In this document: positions 26,887-34,356 of the stretch, one piece after another
How the letters are laid out: every line of letters begins with the position of its first letter
How positions within the stretch are numbered: the first letter of the stretch is position 1
Translations under genes and position numbers: made by a program
The notes under the pieces: generated by a model
What the model saw: only the letters and a program-made list of their open reading frames with translations
What the model was told of the DNA's origin: nothing
Database searches by the model: none
NCBI GenBank assembly: GCA_964346275.1
Contig: CAYFUR010000020.1
Location: forward strand, 1 to 44,145
Length of the DNA stretch: 44,145 bases
Origin: CAYFUR01 sp964346275
Lineage (GTDB): Bacteria > Sumerlaeota > Sumerlaeia > SLMS01
Direction of reading: 5' to 3'

Positions 26887-26994
26887 ATGCTCCATTGCGT
26901 GCTGAACCGGTTCCTGCTTGTCCTCCGCCGCAGGGCGCTTATGATCGAGAGTCGCCGCGCAAAGGCAATCCCGGAAACAGGGCGGGCAGATTGA

Positions 26995-28083
26995 ATGAAG
27001 GAAATTCTGAAAAGACGGCTCCGCAGGCTGCGCCAAAAGATGAAGGAAAACGACCTGGACGCGATGATTGTCCTGGATCGGGTGAACACGCTCTATTTCA
27101 CGAGTTTCCGATGTTCCTATTCCATTCTGATCATTGACTCGCGGACCACTCGCTTTATCACGGATTCCCGCTATGGCGAAATGGCGGAAAAAGCGTTGGA
27201 GGGATTCAAGGTCGTTGTCCAGCCATCCAGGAAGGTCGTCGATTTCCTTCGCGATCTTTGGAAAAAGCGGGGCTATAAGAGAGCTGGATTCGAGGGCACG
27301 ATCAGCGTCAATCAGCGCGACTGGCTTGGGAAGTGGACGCGAGGGAGCAAGCTCGTCAAGGCGGGGGAACTGGTCCAGGAACTCCGCATGGTCAAGGACG
27401 ACGAAGAAATCCGCACCATCCGGCGCTCGGTCCGCATGGCTGACAAGCTGATGGAACACGCCTTTGAATATATACGCCCGGGGATGCGGGAATCCCAGAT
27501 CAGCCGCGTGATTCGTTTCGGCGCGGAGGATTTGGGGGGAGAAGGGGAGTCCTTCGAAAACATCGTGGCCAGCGGCCCCAATTCCTCGCAGCCCCACCAT
27601 CATCCGGGGTCGCGCAAGCTGCGCCGGGGCGACCCCGTGACCATCGACCTGGGCATCGTCTATCGGTGCTATTGTTCCGATCTGACGCGGACACCCGTTC
27701 TGGGCAAGGTGTCGAAAGGATTCGAGGAGATTTACGGGGTCTGCCTGGAAGCGAACCGGAAGGCGATCCAGGAAATCCGGCCCGGGATGACCGGCAAGGA
27801 AGTAGACGCCCTGGCCAGGGACGTCATAGAAAGTGCGGGCTATGGCAAGTACTTCGGCCATGGACTTGGCCATGGAGTCGGGCTGGAAATTCATGAAGGG
27901 CCGAGGCTGAGCCCGAGCGCGGGGGATTATCGCCTCCAGGCGGGAAATGTCGTCACTATCGAACCGGGGATTTATCTGCCCGGGGTCGGCGGGGTCCGCA
28001 TCGAGGATTATATCGTCCTCACGGAAAAAGGCGCGAAGGTGCTTTCCAAATCGCCGAAGGAACTCAAAACTCTGCCTGTCTAG
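26995..28083 (+). CDS. M24-family Xaa-Pro aminopeptidase/dipeptidase
   Basis: A 362-residue cytoplasmic metallopeptidase that cleaves N-terminal residues before proline or Xaa-Pro dipeptides. An N-terminal creatinase-like domain (about 1-130) precedes the pita-bread domain. All five metal ligands can be placed: D218 (TIDLGIVY), D229 (CSDLTRT), H293 (GHGLGHGVG), E323 (IEPGIY) and E337 (RIEDYI). HHHPG near 201-205 supplies the conserved substrate-binding histidine. It diverges from sua5, 108 bases apart, and is followed 29 bases later by a small unknown gene, likely in the same transcript. The choice between PepP and PepQ function is not possible. Confidence 0.92.
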   Translation: MKEILKRRLRRLRQKMKENDLDAMIVLDRVNTLYFTSFRCSYSILIIDSRTTRFITDSRYGEMAEKALEGFKVVVQPSRKVVDFLRDLWKKRGYKRAGFEGTISVNQRDWLGKWTRGSKLVKAGELVQELRMVKDDEEIRTIRRSVRMADKLMEHAFEYIRPGMRESQISRVIRFGAEDLGGEGESFENIVASGPNSSQPHHHPGSRKLRRGDPVTIDLGIVYRCYCSDLTRTPVLGKVSKGFEEIYGVCLEANRKAIQEIRPGMTGKEVDALARDVIESAGYGKYFGHGLGHGVGLEIHEGPRLSPSAGDYRLQAGNVVTIEPGIYLPGVGGVRIEDYIVLTEKGAKVLSKSPKELKTLPV

Positions 28084-28112
28084 AAAGATAGACTTTATCG
28101 AGGTGAAGAACC

Positions 28113-28487
28113 ATGCCCCATGTCGTGATAGAAGGCCCTGTCTCGGCGGAAGCCATCTGGCTCGCTTTCGAGCCAACGCAGTTTGCGGAAAACAACACGC
28201 AGTTTAAGGCCGAGGAGGCCTATCTCGCTTCCGACAGGAAATCCGTTCTGGTGCGCAGCCTGACCGTCGAACGGGGATTCGCAAAGAGCTTCTTTGTGCG
28301 AATCCAGGAAAAAGAAAACACCGTGACGCTTTCCCTGGAGAGGCTCGCGCGGCCGGATGTCACGGACGCCGTGAAGCGCCTGATCGGGCTCTATGCGTGG
28401 AAAATTCTCCAAAGCGAGCACGACGCCACTGTCTCGGGAACGAATATCGAAGCTTTTCTTGGCGAACCCTCCCGGGAGAAAGCATGA
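28113..28487 (+). CDS. Small conserved-looking protein of unknown function
   Basis: I do not recognise this 124-residue soluble protein. The predicted order is strand (HVVIEGP), helix (AEAIWLAF), two or three strands (SVLVRSLTVE, SFFVRIQEK, TVTLSLERL), then a long helix (VTDAVKRLIGLYAWKILQ). AGGTGA lies six bases before the ATG, a good ribosome site. Its stop overlaps the trmB start (ATGA), so both are made together. The fold order and proximity to sua5 loosely recall small Pcc1-like dimers, but sequence support is too weak to name it. Confidence 0.7.
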   Translation: MPHVVIEGPVSAEAIWLAFEPTQFAENNTQFKAEEAYLASDRKSVLVRSLTVERGFAKSFFVRIQEKENTVTLSLERLARPDVTDAVKRLIGLYAWKILQSEHDATVSGTNIEAFLGEPSREKA

Positions 28488-29158
28488 GCGAACAGCAAGG
28501 CCAGACATCGATCGATCCATCTGCCTGTGATCCGCCGCTCCAGCGTGATCCGGCGGGCGGCTGGGACCTGGGGCTGCCGCTGGCGGAGCTTCCCAGGCCT
28601 CTTGATTTTGCGGGAATTTTCGGGCGGGAAGCCCCGACGGAGATCGAAATCGGCTTTGGCAGCGGGCTTTTCCTCGCCCACGAAGCGGCTCGCCGGCCCG
28701 AAGTGAATTTCCTCGGCATTGAAAAGGACAAGAAGCAGTTTTACCGCGCCAAGGATAAGTGGCGGCGGCGCGATCTGCTGAACACCCGGGCCTTGCATTG
28801 CGACGCCTTCTATTTCCTCGAAGAATATGTTCCCGATCAGTCCGTGGACGCGTATATCATCCTTTACAGCGATCCCTGGTTCAAAAAGCGCCACCACAAG
28901 CGGCGCCTTTTCGCCCCGCGGCTCCTTCCCGCACTGGAGCGGACCATGAAGCCCGGAGCACCGCTCACCGTAAAGACGGATATTACTTCATACTACGAAG
29001 TGATTATCGAGCTGCTGGACAATGCGCCGTTTCTCGACAAGATATACGACAGGCGGTTGGACCTGGAGCCCGACCCGGACGATATTCCCACAAACTATCA
29101 ACGGAAGGCGCTGGAAGCCGGGCATCCCATCCATTCCATGCTGTATCGGAAGAAATAG
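28484..29158 (+). CDS. trmB: tRNA (guanine-N7)-methyltransferase
   Basis: Methylates G46 in the variable loop of tRNA with S-adenosylmethionine. The SAM site is EIEIGFGSGLFLA, followed by FLGIEKDKKQ. The family signature SDPWFKKRHHKRRLF is present, and the catalytic region has VKTDITSYYE. Length is 224 residues. The ATG at 28484 overlaps the preceding stop; the frame extends 29 codons farther upstream, but that part overlaps the preceding gene. It converges with the holA-like gene, seven bases apart. Confidence 0.95.
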   Translation: MSEQQGQTSIDPSACDPPLQRDPAGGWDLGLPLAELPRPLDFAGIFGREAPTEIEIGFGSGLFLAHEAARRPEVNFLGIEKDKKQFYRAKDKWRRRDLLNTRALHCDAFYFLEEYVPDQSVDAYIILYSDPWFKKRHHKRRLFAPRLLPALERTMKPGAPLTVKTDITSYYEVIIELLDNAPFLDKIYDRRLDLEPDPDDIPTNYQRKALEAGHPIHSMLYRKK

Positions 29159-29165
29159 ATCCCGG

Positions 29166-30077
29166 CTAATGGCGGGCGAGGGTCAGTTCCATCACGACCA
29201 CTTCGATGTAGTCTTCCCAGTTGGCGACATAGTTTTCATCGCCGCTGGGATACATCAGCCGCTGCAATTTGTTCAGGCGCGCCACGATGCGGTGAAGCTG
29301 ATCCGTGGAAAAACGCTGGGCAAACTGGCGGATCTTTTTTGCTTTCCAGTCCGGGATTCGCTGCAGATTGGGGAAATCGTTCACGGCTATGTGGGCGTTG
29401 GGCACACCCCGTTCGCGGCCCTCCTGCTGGCAGGCGGCCTGGAGGGATAACTCCACAACGCCGGAGAGGGTCGTATAGATGCGCAGGCGGCCGCTGGAAT
29501 CATTGCCCGCGCGCTTGATCCAATCGCGCAGCACCATCAAGGCGCCAGGGCCGTTGCCGGACAGGAGGTTGTCCTCGAATTCAAAATTCAGCGCCTTCTC
29601 CCGGCGCTGGATGACTTCGCCGTGTTTCTTCAGAAACTGGAAGAGATCGGATTTTTCGTCGACCGTGCGCTGTTTTTCATCGCTTTCCGTGCAGACGAAA
29701 ATGGCGATGTTCTCCGTCGTTGGCAACACGTCGCGCAGCCAGTTGAGAAACGACTCCTGGCGGGCGGAGGCTTTTTTCCCCTGGGATTTGCCGCGGCCGC
29801 GGCGCCCCGTGCTCAAGAGGTCGCGCAACTGGTGCACAACCACCACCCGGCGGGAATCGGCCAGGAAAGAAGCCGTTCCCAACTCGCCCAGGATTTCGTC
29901 CATGGCGCGGTCGAGCGTCAGCGGTTGATTCGCGGGCGCCTCGATCTCGGTCAGGCCCGAATCGCGCTCCTCCGGCGTAAGGAGGCTCGTAACCAGCTCA
30001 TAGCGGGCGTTGCTGACGGCGGTTTCATTATTGCCGTATATGAGGTAAAGGTGCCTTGGTTCCTTGGCTGCTTTCAT
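29166..30077 (-). CDS. holA: DNA polymerase III delta-subunit-like protein (HolA)
   Basis: A 303-residue protein fitting the clamp-loader delta subunit, which opens the sliding clamp. Support: LYLIYGNNETAVSNARYELV at the N-terminus (delta starts with a similar strand-turn-helix), DEILGELGTASFLADSRRVVVVHQLRDLL in the first domain, and a C-terminal helical part with RIPDWKAKKIRQFAQRFSTDQLHRIVARLNKLQ, close to the delta consensus. It is divergent, with an insert GRRGRGKSQGKK at about 91-102. Walker motifs are absent, as expected for delta. Named with moderate confidence. Confidence 0.75.
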   Translation of the reverse strand: MKAAKEPRHLYLIYGNNETAVSNARYELVTSLLTPEERDSGLTEIEAPANQPLTLDRAMDEILGELGTASFLADSRRVVVVHQLRDLLSTGRRGRGKSQGKKASARQESFLNWLRDVLPTTENIAIFVCTESDEKQRTVDEKSDLFQFLKKHGEVIQRREKALNFEFEDNLLSGNGPGALMVLRDWIKRAGNDSSGRLRIYTTLSGVVELSLQAACQQEGRERGVPNAHIAVNDFPNLQRIPDWKAKKIRQFAQRFSTDQLHRIVARLNKLQRLMYPSGDENYVANWEDYIEVVVMELTLARH

Positions 30078-30282
30078 GACGGGAACACCAGAGGGTTGAA
30101 TCTCAGCGCCTGAATCTGTAAAGGAAACGCCTTCGAGTGGGCGACCAAAAAAAGCCCGCGGCGGCTCGGCTGGTTAAAGGATTTCTGTGTGCGGCCGAGG
30201 CGAGGAGATTCTTTGCCTTGCCCTTCACCGGGGGGCGCCCGTTCCATCTGCGTCTATTCTCTGTCGAGGTTTTGTGATCCAC

Positions 30283-31065
30283 ATGATAATGAAAGATCGA
30301 AAAGTCCTGGTGGTTGGCGTGGCCAATCGCTCGTCTATCGCCTGGGGAATAACCGAGTCCCTGGTGGCCCAGGGGGCTCAGGTGGCCCTGACCTATCAGA
30401 ACGAGCGGCTGGCGGGGCGGGTGAAAGAACTCGCCGATTCCGTCGAACCGAATATTCCCTGCTACGAAATGGATGCGACGTCCACGGATTCGGTGAATCA
30501 TGTCTTCGCGCAATTGGACAAGGAATGGGGCGGCCTCGACGGCCTGGTCCATTCAATCGCTTATGCGCCGAAGGAAGATCTGACGCCGGGGCTGATCAAA
30601 ACGCCTCTGGAAGGCTGGAATACGGCCCTTCATGTCAGCGCCTACACGCTTTTGGAGCTTTTGCGCGGAGCGATGCCGCTTTTCGAGAAGTCCGGTGGAG
30701 GAACTGTTGTGGCGCTCACCTACGATACCAGCAAAGTCTATCCGAACTACAATCTGATGGGCATTGCGAAGACAACACTGGAAGCGGCCTTGCGCTATGC
30801 CGCATGGGATGCTGGCCGAAAAAACGTCCGCGTGAATGCCATCAGCGCCGGGCCGATAAAGACTCTGGCGGCGCGCGGCATCAGCGGCTTCTCGAAAATG
30901 TTGGAGGAAGCAGCGCAAAAAAGCCCGCTGGGGCGCAATGTGACCCAGGAGGAAGTCGGAAACGCGGCGGCGTTTCTCCTGAGCGAAATGGCGTCGGGCA
31001 TCACGGGCCAGACCGTCTTTGTGGACGCGGGGCAGGTGATCATGGGAGCGCCAGCAAGCGAGTAG
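30283..31065 (+). CDS. fabI: Enoyl-[acyl-carrier-protein] reductase (NADH)
   Basis: Performs the last reduction of each fatty-acid elongation cycle. NAD-binding motif: VGVANRSSIAWGI. The catalytic pair Y156-x6-K163 is in PNYNLMGIAK, with a further tyrosine at 147, and SIAYAPKEDL and GPIKTLAARGISGF are FabI blocks. Length is 261, normal. GAGG lies 12 bases before the ATG at 30283; an in-frame GTG at 30274 and an ATG at 30289 are alternatives. About 200 bases of non-coding sequence lie upstream. trxA follows after 81 bases. Confidence 0.95.
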   Translation: MIMKDRKVLVVGVANRSSIAWGITESLVAQGAQVALTYQNERLAGRVKELADSVEPNIPCYEMDATSTDSVNHVFAQLDKEWGGLDGLVHSIAYAPKEDLTPGLIKTPLEGWNTALHVSAYTLLELLRGAMPLFEKSGGGTVVALTYDTSKVYPNYNLMGIAKTTLEAALRYAAWDAGRKNVRVNAISAGPIKTLAARGISGFSKMLEEAAQKSPLGRNVTQEEVGNAAAFLLSEMASGITGQTVFVDAGQVIMGAPASE

Positions 31066-31104
31066 CCTGACTTGGCACAGTCGGTGCATTGGTTCGGCTG
31101 AAAT

Positions 31105-31119
31105 AGCGGGATCCCCGCT
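31105..31119. repeat. Short inverted repeat upstream of trxA
   Basis: AGCGGG and CCCGCT form a perfect 6-bp stem around ATC, 27 bases before the trxA start. It could be a small leader hairpin or an operator half-pair. Nothing else supports a function. Confidence 0.3.
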
Positions 31120-31146
31120 GAATTATATCCGGTTGGAGAAATGATC

Positions 31147-31473
31147 ATGGCTGAAGCTGTCGTTAACATTGAAGATTCGACTTTTGAAGAAACGGTGCTG
31201 AAAGCCGATAAGCCTGTTTTCGTGGACTTTGGTGCTGAATGGTGCCCTCCATGCAAGCGCATCGAGCCCTTTGTCGAGGAGCTTGGCGGAGATTACGATG
31301 GAAAAGCCGTCGTGGCGAAAGTCGATGTGGACAAGGCGCCGAACACGGCTGCCCGCTTTGGCATTACCAGCGTCCCGACGCTGGTCGTGTTCAAGAACGG
31401 TGAAATCGTGGAAACAGCCGTTGGTGCTGTCCCCAAAGATCAGATGGCGAAGATGATCGACAAGCATCTGTAA
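31147..31473 (+). CDS. trxA: Thioredoxin with CPPC active site
   Basis: A 108-residue disulfide reductase of the thioredoxin fold. The active site is W32-C-P-P-C36 instead of the usual CGPC. The other hallmarks are normal: FVDFGAEWC, KVDVDKAP, and the cis-proline in TSVPTLVVF. The ATG at 31147 is taken because GGAG lies eight bases before it; an in-frame ATG at 31141 sits too close to that site. No leader peptide is present, so it acts in the cytoplasm. It is followed by a good terminator, so nrdR has its own transcript start. Confidence 0.92.
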   Translation: MAEAVVNIEDSTFEETVLKADKPVFVDFGAEWCPPCKRIEPFVEELGGDYDGKAVVAKVDVDKAPNTAARFGITSVPTLVVFKNGEIVETAVGAVPKDQMAKMIDKHL

Positions 31474-31509
31474 GAACCAAATTCCTTCCCCTCCTCTTCA
31501 ACTGTTTCG

Positions 31510-31540
31510 GGCCGGTCCGCGTGTTGTGGACCGGCCTTTT
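31510..31540 (+). terminator. Intrinsic terminator of trxA
   Basis: GGCCGGTCC and GGACCGGCC form a perfect 9-bp stem around a 9-base loop, followed by TTTTGTG. It lies 36 bases after the trxA stop. Confidence 0.88.
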
Positions 31541-31611
31541 GTGATTTTCCGGGGGCTGAGCAACAGCCGTTGACATCGCTGGCGCGTCGGGACTCATCTA
31601 AAGAGGTGAAT

Positions 31612-31656
31612 ATGATTGAATGCCATGTCTTGTGTTTTTCGGCTAAAACCTCATGA
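31612..31656 (+). CDS. 14-codon leader ORF coupled to nrdR
   Basis: A short frame encodes MIECHVLCFSAKTS. Its ATG is preceded by AGAGGTG at ideal spacing, the best ribosome site in the area, and its TGA overlaps the nrdR ATG (ATGA). nrdR itself has no Shine-Dalgarno sequence in the 18 bases before its start, since those bases are the end of this frame. Translation of nrdR is therefore probably coupled to this mini-ORF. A consensus -35 (TTGACA at 31570-31575) lies upstream, with only a poor -10 candidate. The peptide has two Cys and one His; whether it has a role of its own is unknown. Confidence 0.55.
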   Translation: MIECHVLCFSAKTS

Positions 31657-32105
31657 AATGCCCATTTTGTGGAAGCCTTGAGACACGGGTGATCAATTCC
31701 CGCCCCGCCAATGGCGGGGAGAGCATCCGCCGCCGGCGGGAATGCCCCGTTTGCGAAGGGCGTTTCACAACCTTTGAAACCGTGGAAAAGGCGGAGAAAA
31801 CGGTCATCAAGCGCCAGGGCAACCGCGTGCCTTACTCGCAGGACCGGCTCCGCAAGGGGATCGAGAAGGCCTGCCGGAAACGCCCGGTGACTCAGGCCCA
31901 AGTCGACAGCATTGTCCATTATGTGGAGCGGGAGGCCTTTAAGAGTCCGACCCAGGAAGTCACAACGGAGCAGCTCGGCAAGCTGATCCTCAAGAGGCTG
32001 AAAGACATCGACAAGGTGGCCTATATCCGTTTCGCCTCTGTCTATAAGCAGTTCCGCGACCTGCAGGATTTCCATTCGGAAATCCGGTCGCTTCTTAAAG
32101 ACTGA
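31653..32105 (+). CDS. nrdR: Transcriptional repressor NrdR
   Basis: Represses ribonucleotide reductase genes in response to ATP/dATP. The N-terminal zinc ribbon uses C3, C6, C31 and C34 (CPFC and CPVC), with the conserved SRPANGGESIRRRRE between them. The ATP-cone domain covers about 49-139, beginning VIKRQGNRVPYSQDRLRKGI. Length of 150 residues is standard. No ribonucleotide reductase gene is in the window. The start overlaps a 14-codon ORF (see separate entry). It converges with the cohesin-domain gene four bases away. Confidence 0.97.
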   Translation: MKCPFCGSLETRVINSRPANGGESIRRRRECPVCEGRFTTFETVEKAEKTVIKRQGNRVPYSQDRLRKGIEKACRKRPVTQAQVDSIVHYVEREAFKSPTQEVTTEQLGKLILKRLKDIDKVAYIRFASVYKQFRDLQDFHSEIRSLLKD

Positions 32106-32109
32106 ATCC

Positions 32110-33189
32110 TTACTCTTCGGGGCCGGGTTGCTGAAGGGCTTCGGTCACTTCGATCGTCGCCCCGCTCTGCCGCAAAAGATGCATGCGGCGTGGCAAGGTG
32201 CTGGATACTTCGGACTCCACCAGCTGAATCTGGGCGGTGCCCGGTTCCATTCCAAGGAAGTAAATCTGCGCGAGATGCACACGGCCAGTCGGCTCGTCCA
32301 TGACGGAGCCCTGGGCGCTGCTCAACTGAATGGACCCCCGATCATTGTTCACCGCGGCGACGAAAGGCTGGCCCAGCCAGACATTCCCGCCATCGTAGAG
32401 GGCATCCACCTGAACATTCAGCGGATTGAAAAGAACGATTGTCGTGTATCCGCCGGCTGCTTCTCCCTGAACATCCATATACAGATCAAGGGCCACGGCT
32501 TCGCCGGCGGGGACGGTTGCACTGCTGGGGCTGAGATAGATGGACGCCTGGCCGATTTCTTCCGTTGGCGAGGGAGACGGCGAGGGGGACTCGTCGCCAT
32601 TCGAGGTCGGCGTTGCTGTATCGTCGGGGCCGGGGGTCCTCGTTGGATTGGGCGTTGGCGTGGCCGCGGATGGTGTCCTGTTAGCACCCCTCCCGGGGCC
32701 GCGGCGCCCCGCGTTCAAGGCGAACATTCTGTCGGGGATATCCGGAAGGCCGACGGGATCCTCCGGGTTCAGCTCGACATCGCCGGCCGGGGTCATTCTC
32801 CTCGGGTCGGGGAACGGCGTGCGTTCCGGGCGGTCCTGATTCAGCGCATTGGCCTGGCCTGGACTGCTGGGCCCGCCGGTGGTATTGCCGGAATTTGGTG
32901 CCGGTGTTCCCGGAGCTTCCTGAGTCGGCTGGGGCGTTGGCGATGGCGGGGGAGTTGGGGCCGGTGTGGGATCGTCGGGAATTTCGTCGTCAATGTTCAC
33001 GCGCAGAACCCCCTCCTCGCCCTCGCGAGCGTCTCCCGACAAGCGGATTTTTCCGGACGCCTCCCGATTCTGGGATGTGACGGCGATTTGTTCCCCGTTG
33101 CGAAGCTGGCTGACTACAAGTGCCGCCATGGCGCCAAGGATGATTACGCCGGCTATAATCTGGATCAATCGAGACTGCTTCGAATCCAT
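32110..33189 (-). CDS. Membrane-anchored protein with Pro/Thr-rich linkers and a cohesin-like domain
   Basis: A 359-residue protein. An N-terminal helix (about 7-27) anchors it in the inner membrane with the rest outside. Two low-complexity linkers rich in P, T and S (about 71-98 and 171-209) flank a glycine/arginine-containing middle. The C-terminal domain (about 214-349) has the cohesin pattern: ASIYLSPSSATVPAGEAVALDLYM, then GGYTTIVLFNPLNVQVDAL, GRVHLAQIYFLG and a final strand. Cohesin folds bind dockerins in cellulosomes but also occur in many non-cellulosomal surface proteins. No dockerin is in the window. Start at 33189, with AGGTGGA six bases upstream. Function unknown. Confidence 0.8.
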   Translation of the reverse strand: MDSKQSRLIQIIAGVIILGAMAALVVSQLRNGEQIAVTSQNREASGKIRLSGDAREGEEGVLRVNIDDEIPDDPTPAPTPPPSPTPQPTQEAPGTPAPNSGNTTGGPSSPGQANALNQDRPERTPFPDPRRMTPAGDVELNPEDPVGLPDIPDRMFALNAGRRGPGRGANRTPSAATPTPNPTRTPGPDDTATPTSNGDESPSPSPSPTEEIGQASIYLSPSSATVPAGEAVALDLYMDVQGEAAGGYTTIVLFNPLNVQVDALYDGGNVWLGQPFVAAVNNDRGSIQLSSAQGSVMDEPTGRVHLAQIYFLGMEPGTAQIQLVESEVSSTLPRRMHLLRQSGATIEVTEALQQPGPEE

Positions 33190-33307
33190 CGTGTTCCACC
33201 TGCCGAGGGGGGTGCGGAGACAGGGAATGCCAGCATTTCTCCGTGTGGGATAGTGGACTGGCTCCTGAACGGTGAAGTTTGCTGCCGTCTTTCGAACGCG
33301 CACAAGA

Positions 33308-34213
33308 TTAAAGAAAGAGCACGCCGTTTTTCACGGCTCCTTCCCACTTGCCCGACAGAAAAGCAGCGGCATCAAGGGCCTCCAGAAGCGGCCGCCAGCG
33401 ATCATAGGGTTCTTTGCGGGAAAGGAGCGATGGGACGGCCCAAAGCAGCCCGGCCGCCAGGCGGCGGTATGGCCCCCAGTCGGTGAATCGGCGCCAGCCC
33501 AGCTCTTCGCGCCACCTGGCAAAGAGGGCCGAACTGCTGCGTCCATACCAATAAACCTGGCGGGCCATGGCTTCGATGGTGGCACGGTGGTGATGGACAA
33601 TTTCAACGGATGGGTCATAGCGGACGCGCCATCCGGCTCGCTCGAGCCGCCAGCAAAGATCCGCATCCTCCCCGGTATCGGTGCCGAGTTGGAGGTCGAA
33701 GCCGCCCACTTCGCCGAGAGCCTGGCGGCGGACGATCATGCCGGCGGTGACGAGGAAGGGCCATTGGAGGGCGTTGGTGCTCCAGAAACGGTCGGTGTCG
33801 AGCACACGGGCTTCGATGATATGGCGCTCTGCCAGAGTGCGCGGCTGGGCGCTCATGAGCCGGACGCCGGCGGCGCCGAGCTTTTGGTCTTTCTCAAAGG
33901 CGTTGACGAGGCGGGGAAGCCAGGTGCTGGGAGGCTCGCAGTCGGCGTCGAGATAGGCCACCAGCTCCGAACGGGCGATTTTCCAGCCGTATTGGCGGGC
34001 GCGAGCCACACCGGGGCGGGGACATTGGCGCACGGCCGCGCCAAGGCGGCGGGCCACATCCGCTGTGTCGTCGCTGGACCCGTTATCGACAACCAGGACT
34101 TTGTAGCGCCAGGAGGGATAGTCCTGGCCCATGGCCGCCGGGATGGACCGCACCAGGTGCCCCGCGGCGTTCCGGGCGCAAATGATGACGGTGATGGTCG
34201 GCAACGGACGCAT
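33308..34213 (-). CDS. Family 2 glycosyltransferase
   Basis: A 301-residue inverting glycosyltransferase with a GT-A fold. It has TITVIICARNAAGHLVRSI, VLVVDNGSSDDT (nucleotide binding), YLDADCEPP (metal-binding DxD) and the acceptor-side block GTDTGEDADLCWRLERAGWRV. It lacks clear membrane segments apart from a weak one near 255-268. The start at 34213 has AGGA six bases before the ATG. The donor and acceptor sugars are unknown, and no other cell-envelope sugar genes are adjacent. It may build polysaccharide or decorate glycolipid. Confidence 0.92.
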   Translation of the reverse strand: MRPLPTITVIICARNAAGHLVRSIPAAMGQDYPSWRYKVLVVDNGSSDDTADVARRLGAAVRQCPRPGVARARQYGWKIARSELVAYLDADCEPPSTWLPRLVNAFEKDQKLGAAGVRLMSAQPRTLAERHIIEARVLDTDRFWSTNALQWPFLVTAGMIVRRQALGEVGGFDLQLGTDTGEDADLCWRLERAGWRVRYDPSVEIVHHHRATIEAMARQVYWYGRSSSALFARWREELGWRRFTDWGPYRRLAAGLLWAVPSLLSRKEPYDRWRPLLEALDAAAFLSGKWEGAVKNGVLFL

Positions 34214-34290
34214 AGGCTTCCTGGTCCAGATAATTATCGCTTCGAGAGTCCGGATAGTCGAGCCCTGACTCGTCAAGGAGAGCAAGGGGC

Positions 34291-34328
34291 AAAAACACGC
34301 GAGGCCTTTCGCGCATTGGCGAAAGGCC
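34291..34328 (-). terminator. Intrinsic terminator of the malate dehydrogenase gene
   Basis: Arms at 34303-34312 and 34319-34328 form a perfect 10-bp stem (GGCCTTTCGC) with a 6-base loop. On the minus strand it is followed, after seven bases, by TTTTT. It lies 28 bases after the mdh stop. Confidence 0.8.
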
Positions 34329-34356
34329 CCGGAATTCAGCGTGGTAAACGCTTGGT

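Noticed and set aside
26887..28176. A 430-codon upstream extension of the sua5 frame
   Set aside because: It is fully antisense to the M24 peptidase gene and shows no protein-family features; Sua5 proteins start at the chosen site.
32571..32990. Repetitive Pro/Thr codons as a possible DNA repeat or CRISPR-like array
   Set aside because: They encode the Pro/Thr/Ser linkers of the cohesin-domain protein; there are no regular spacers.
32128..33486. A 452-codon plus-strand frame antisense to the cohesin-domain gene
   Set aside because: It spans two minus-strand genes with clear domains and lacks a ribosome site.
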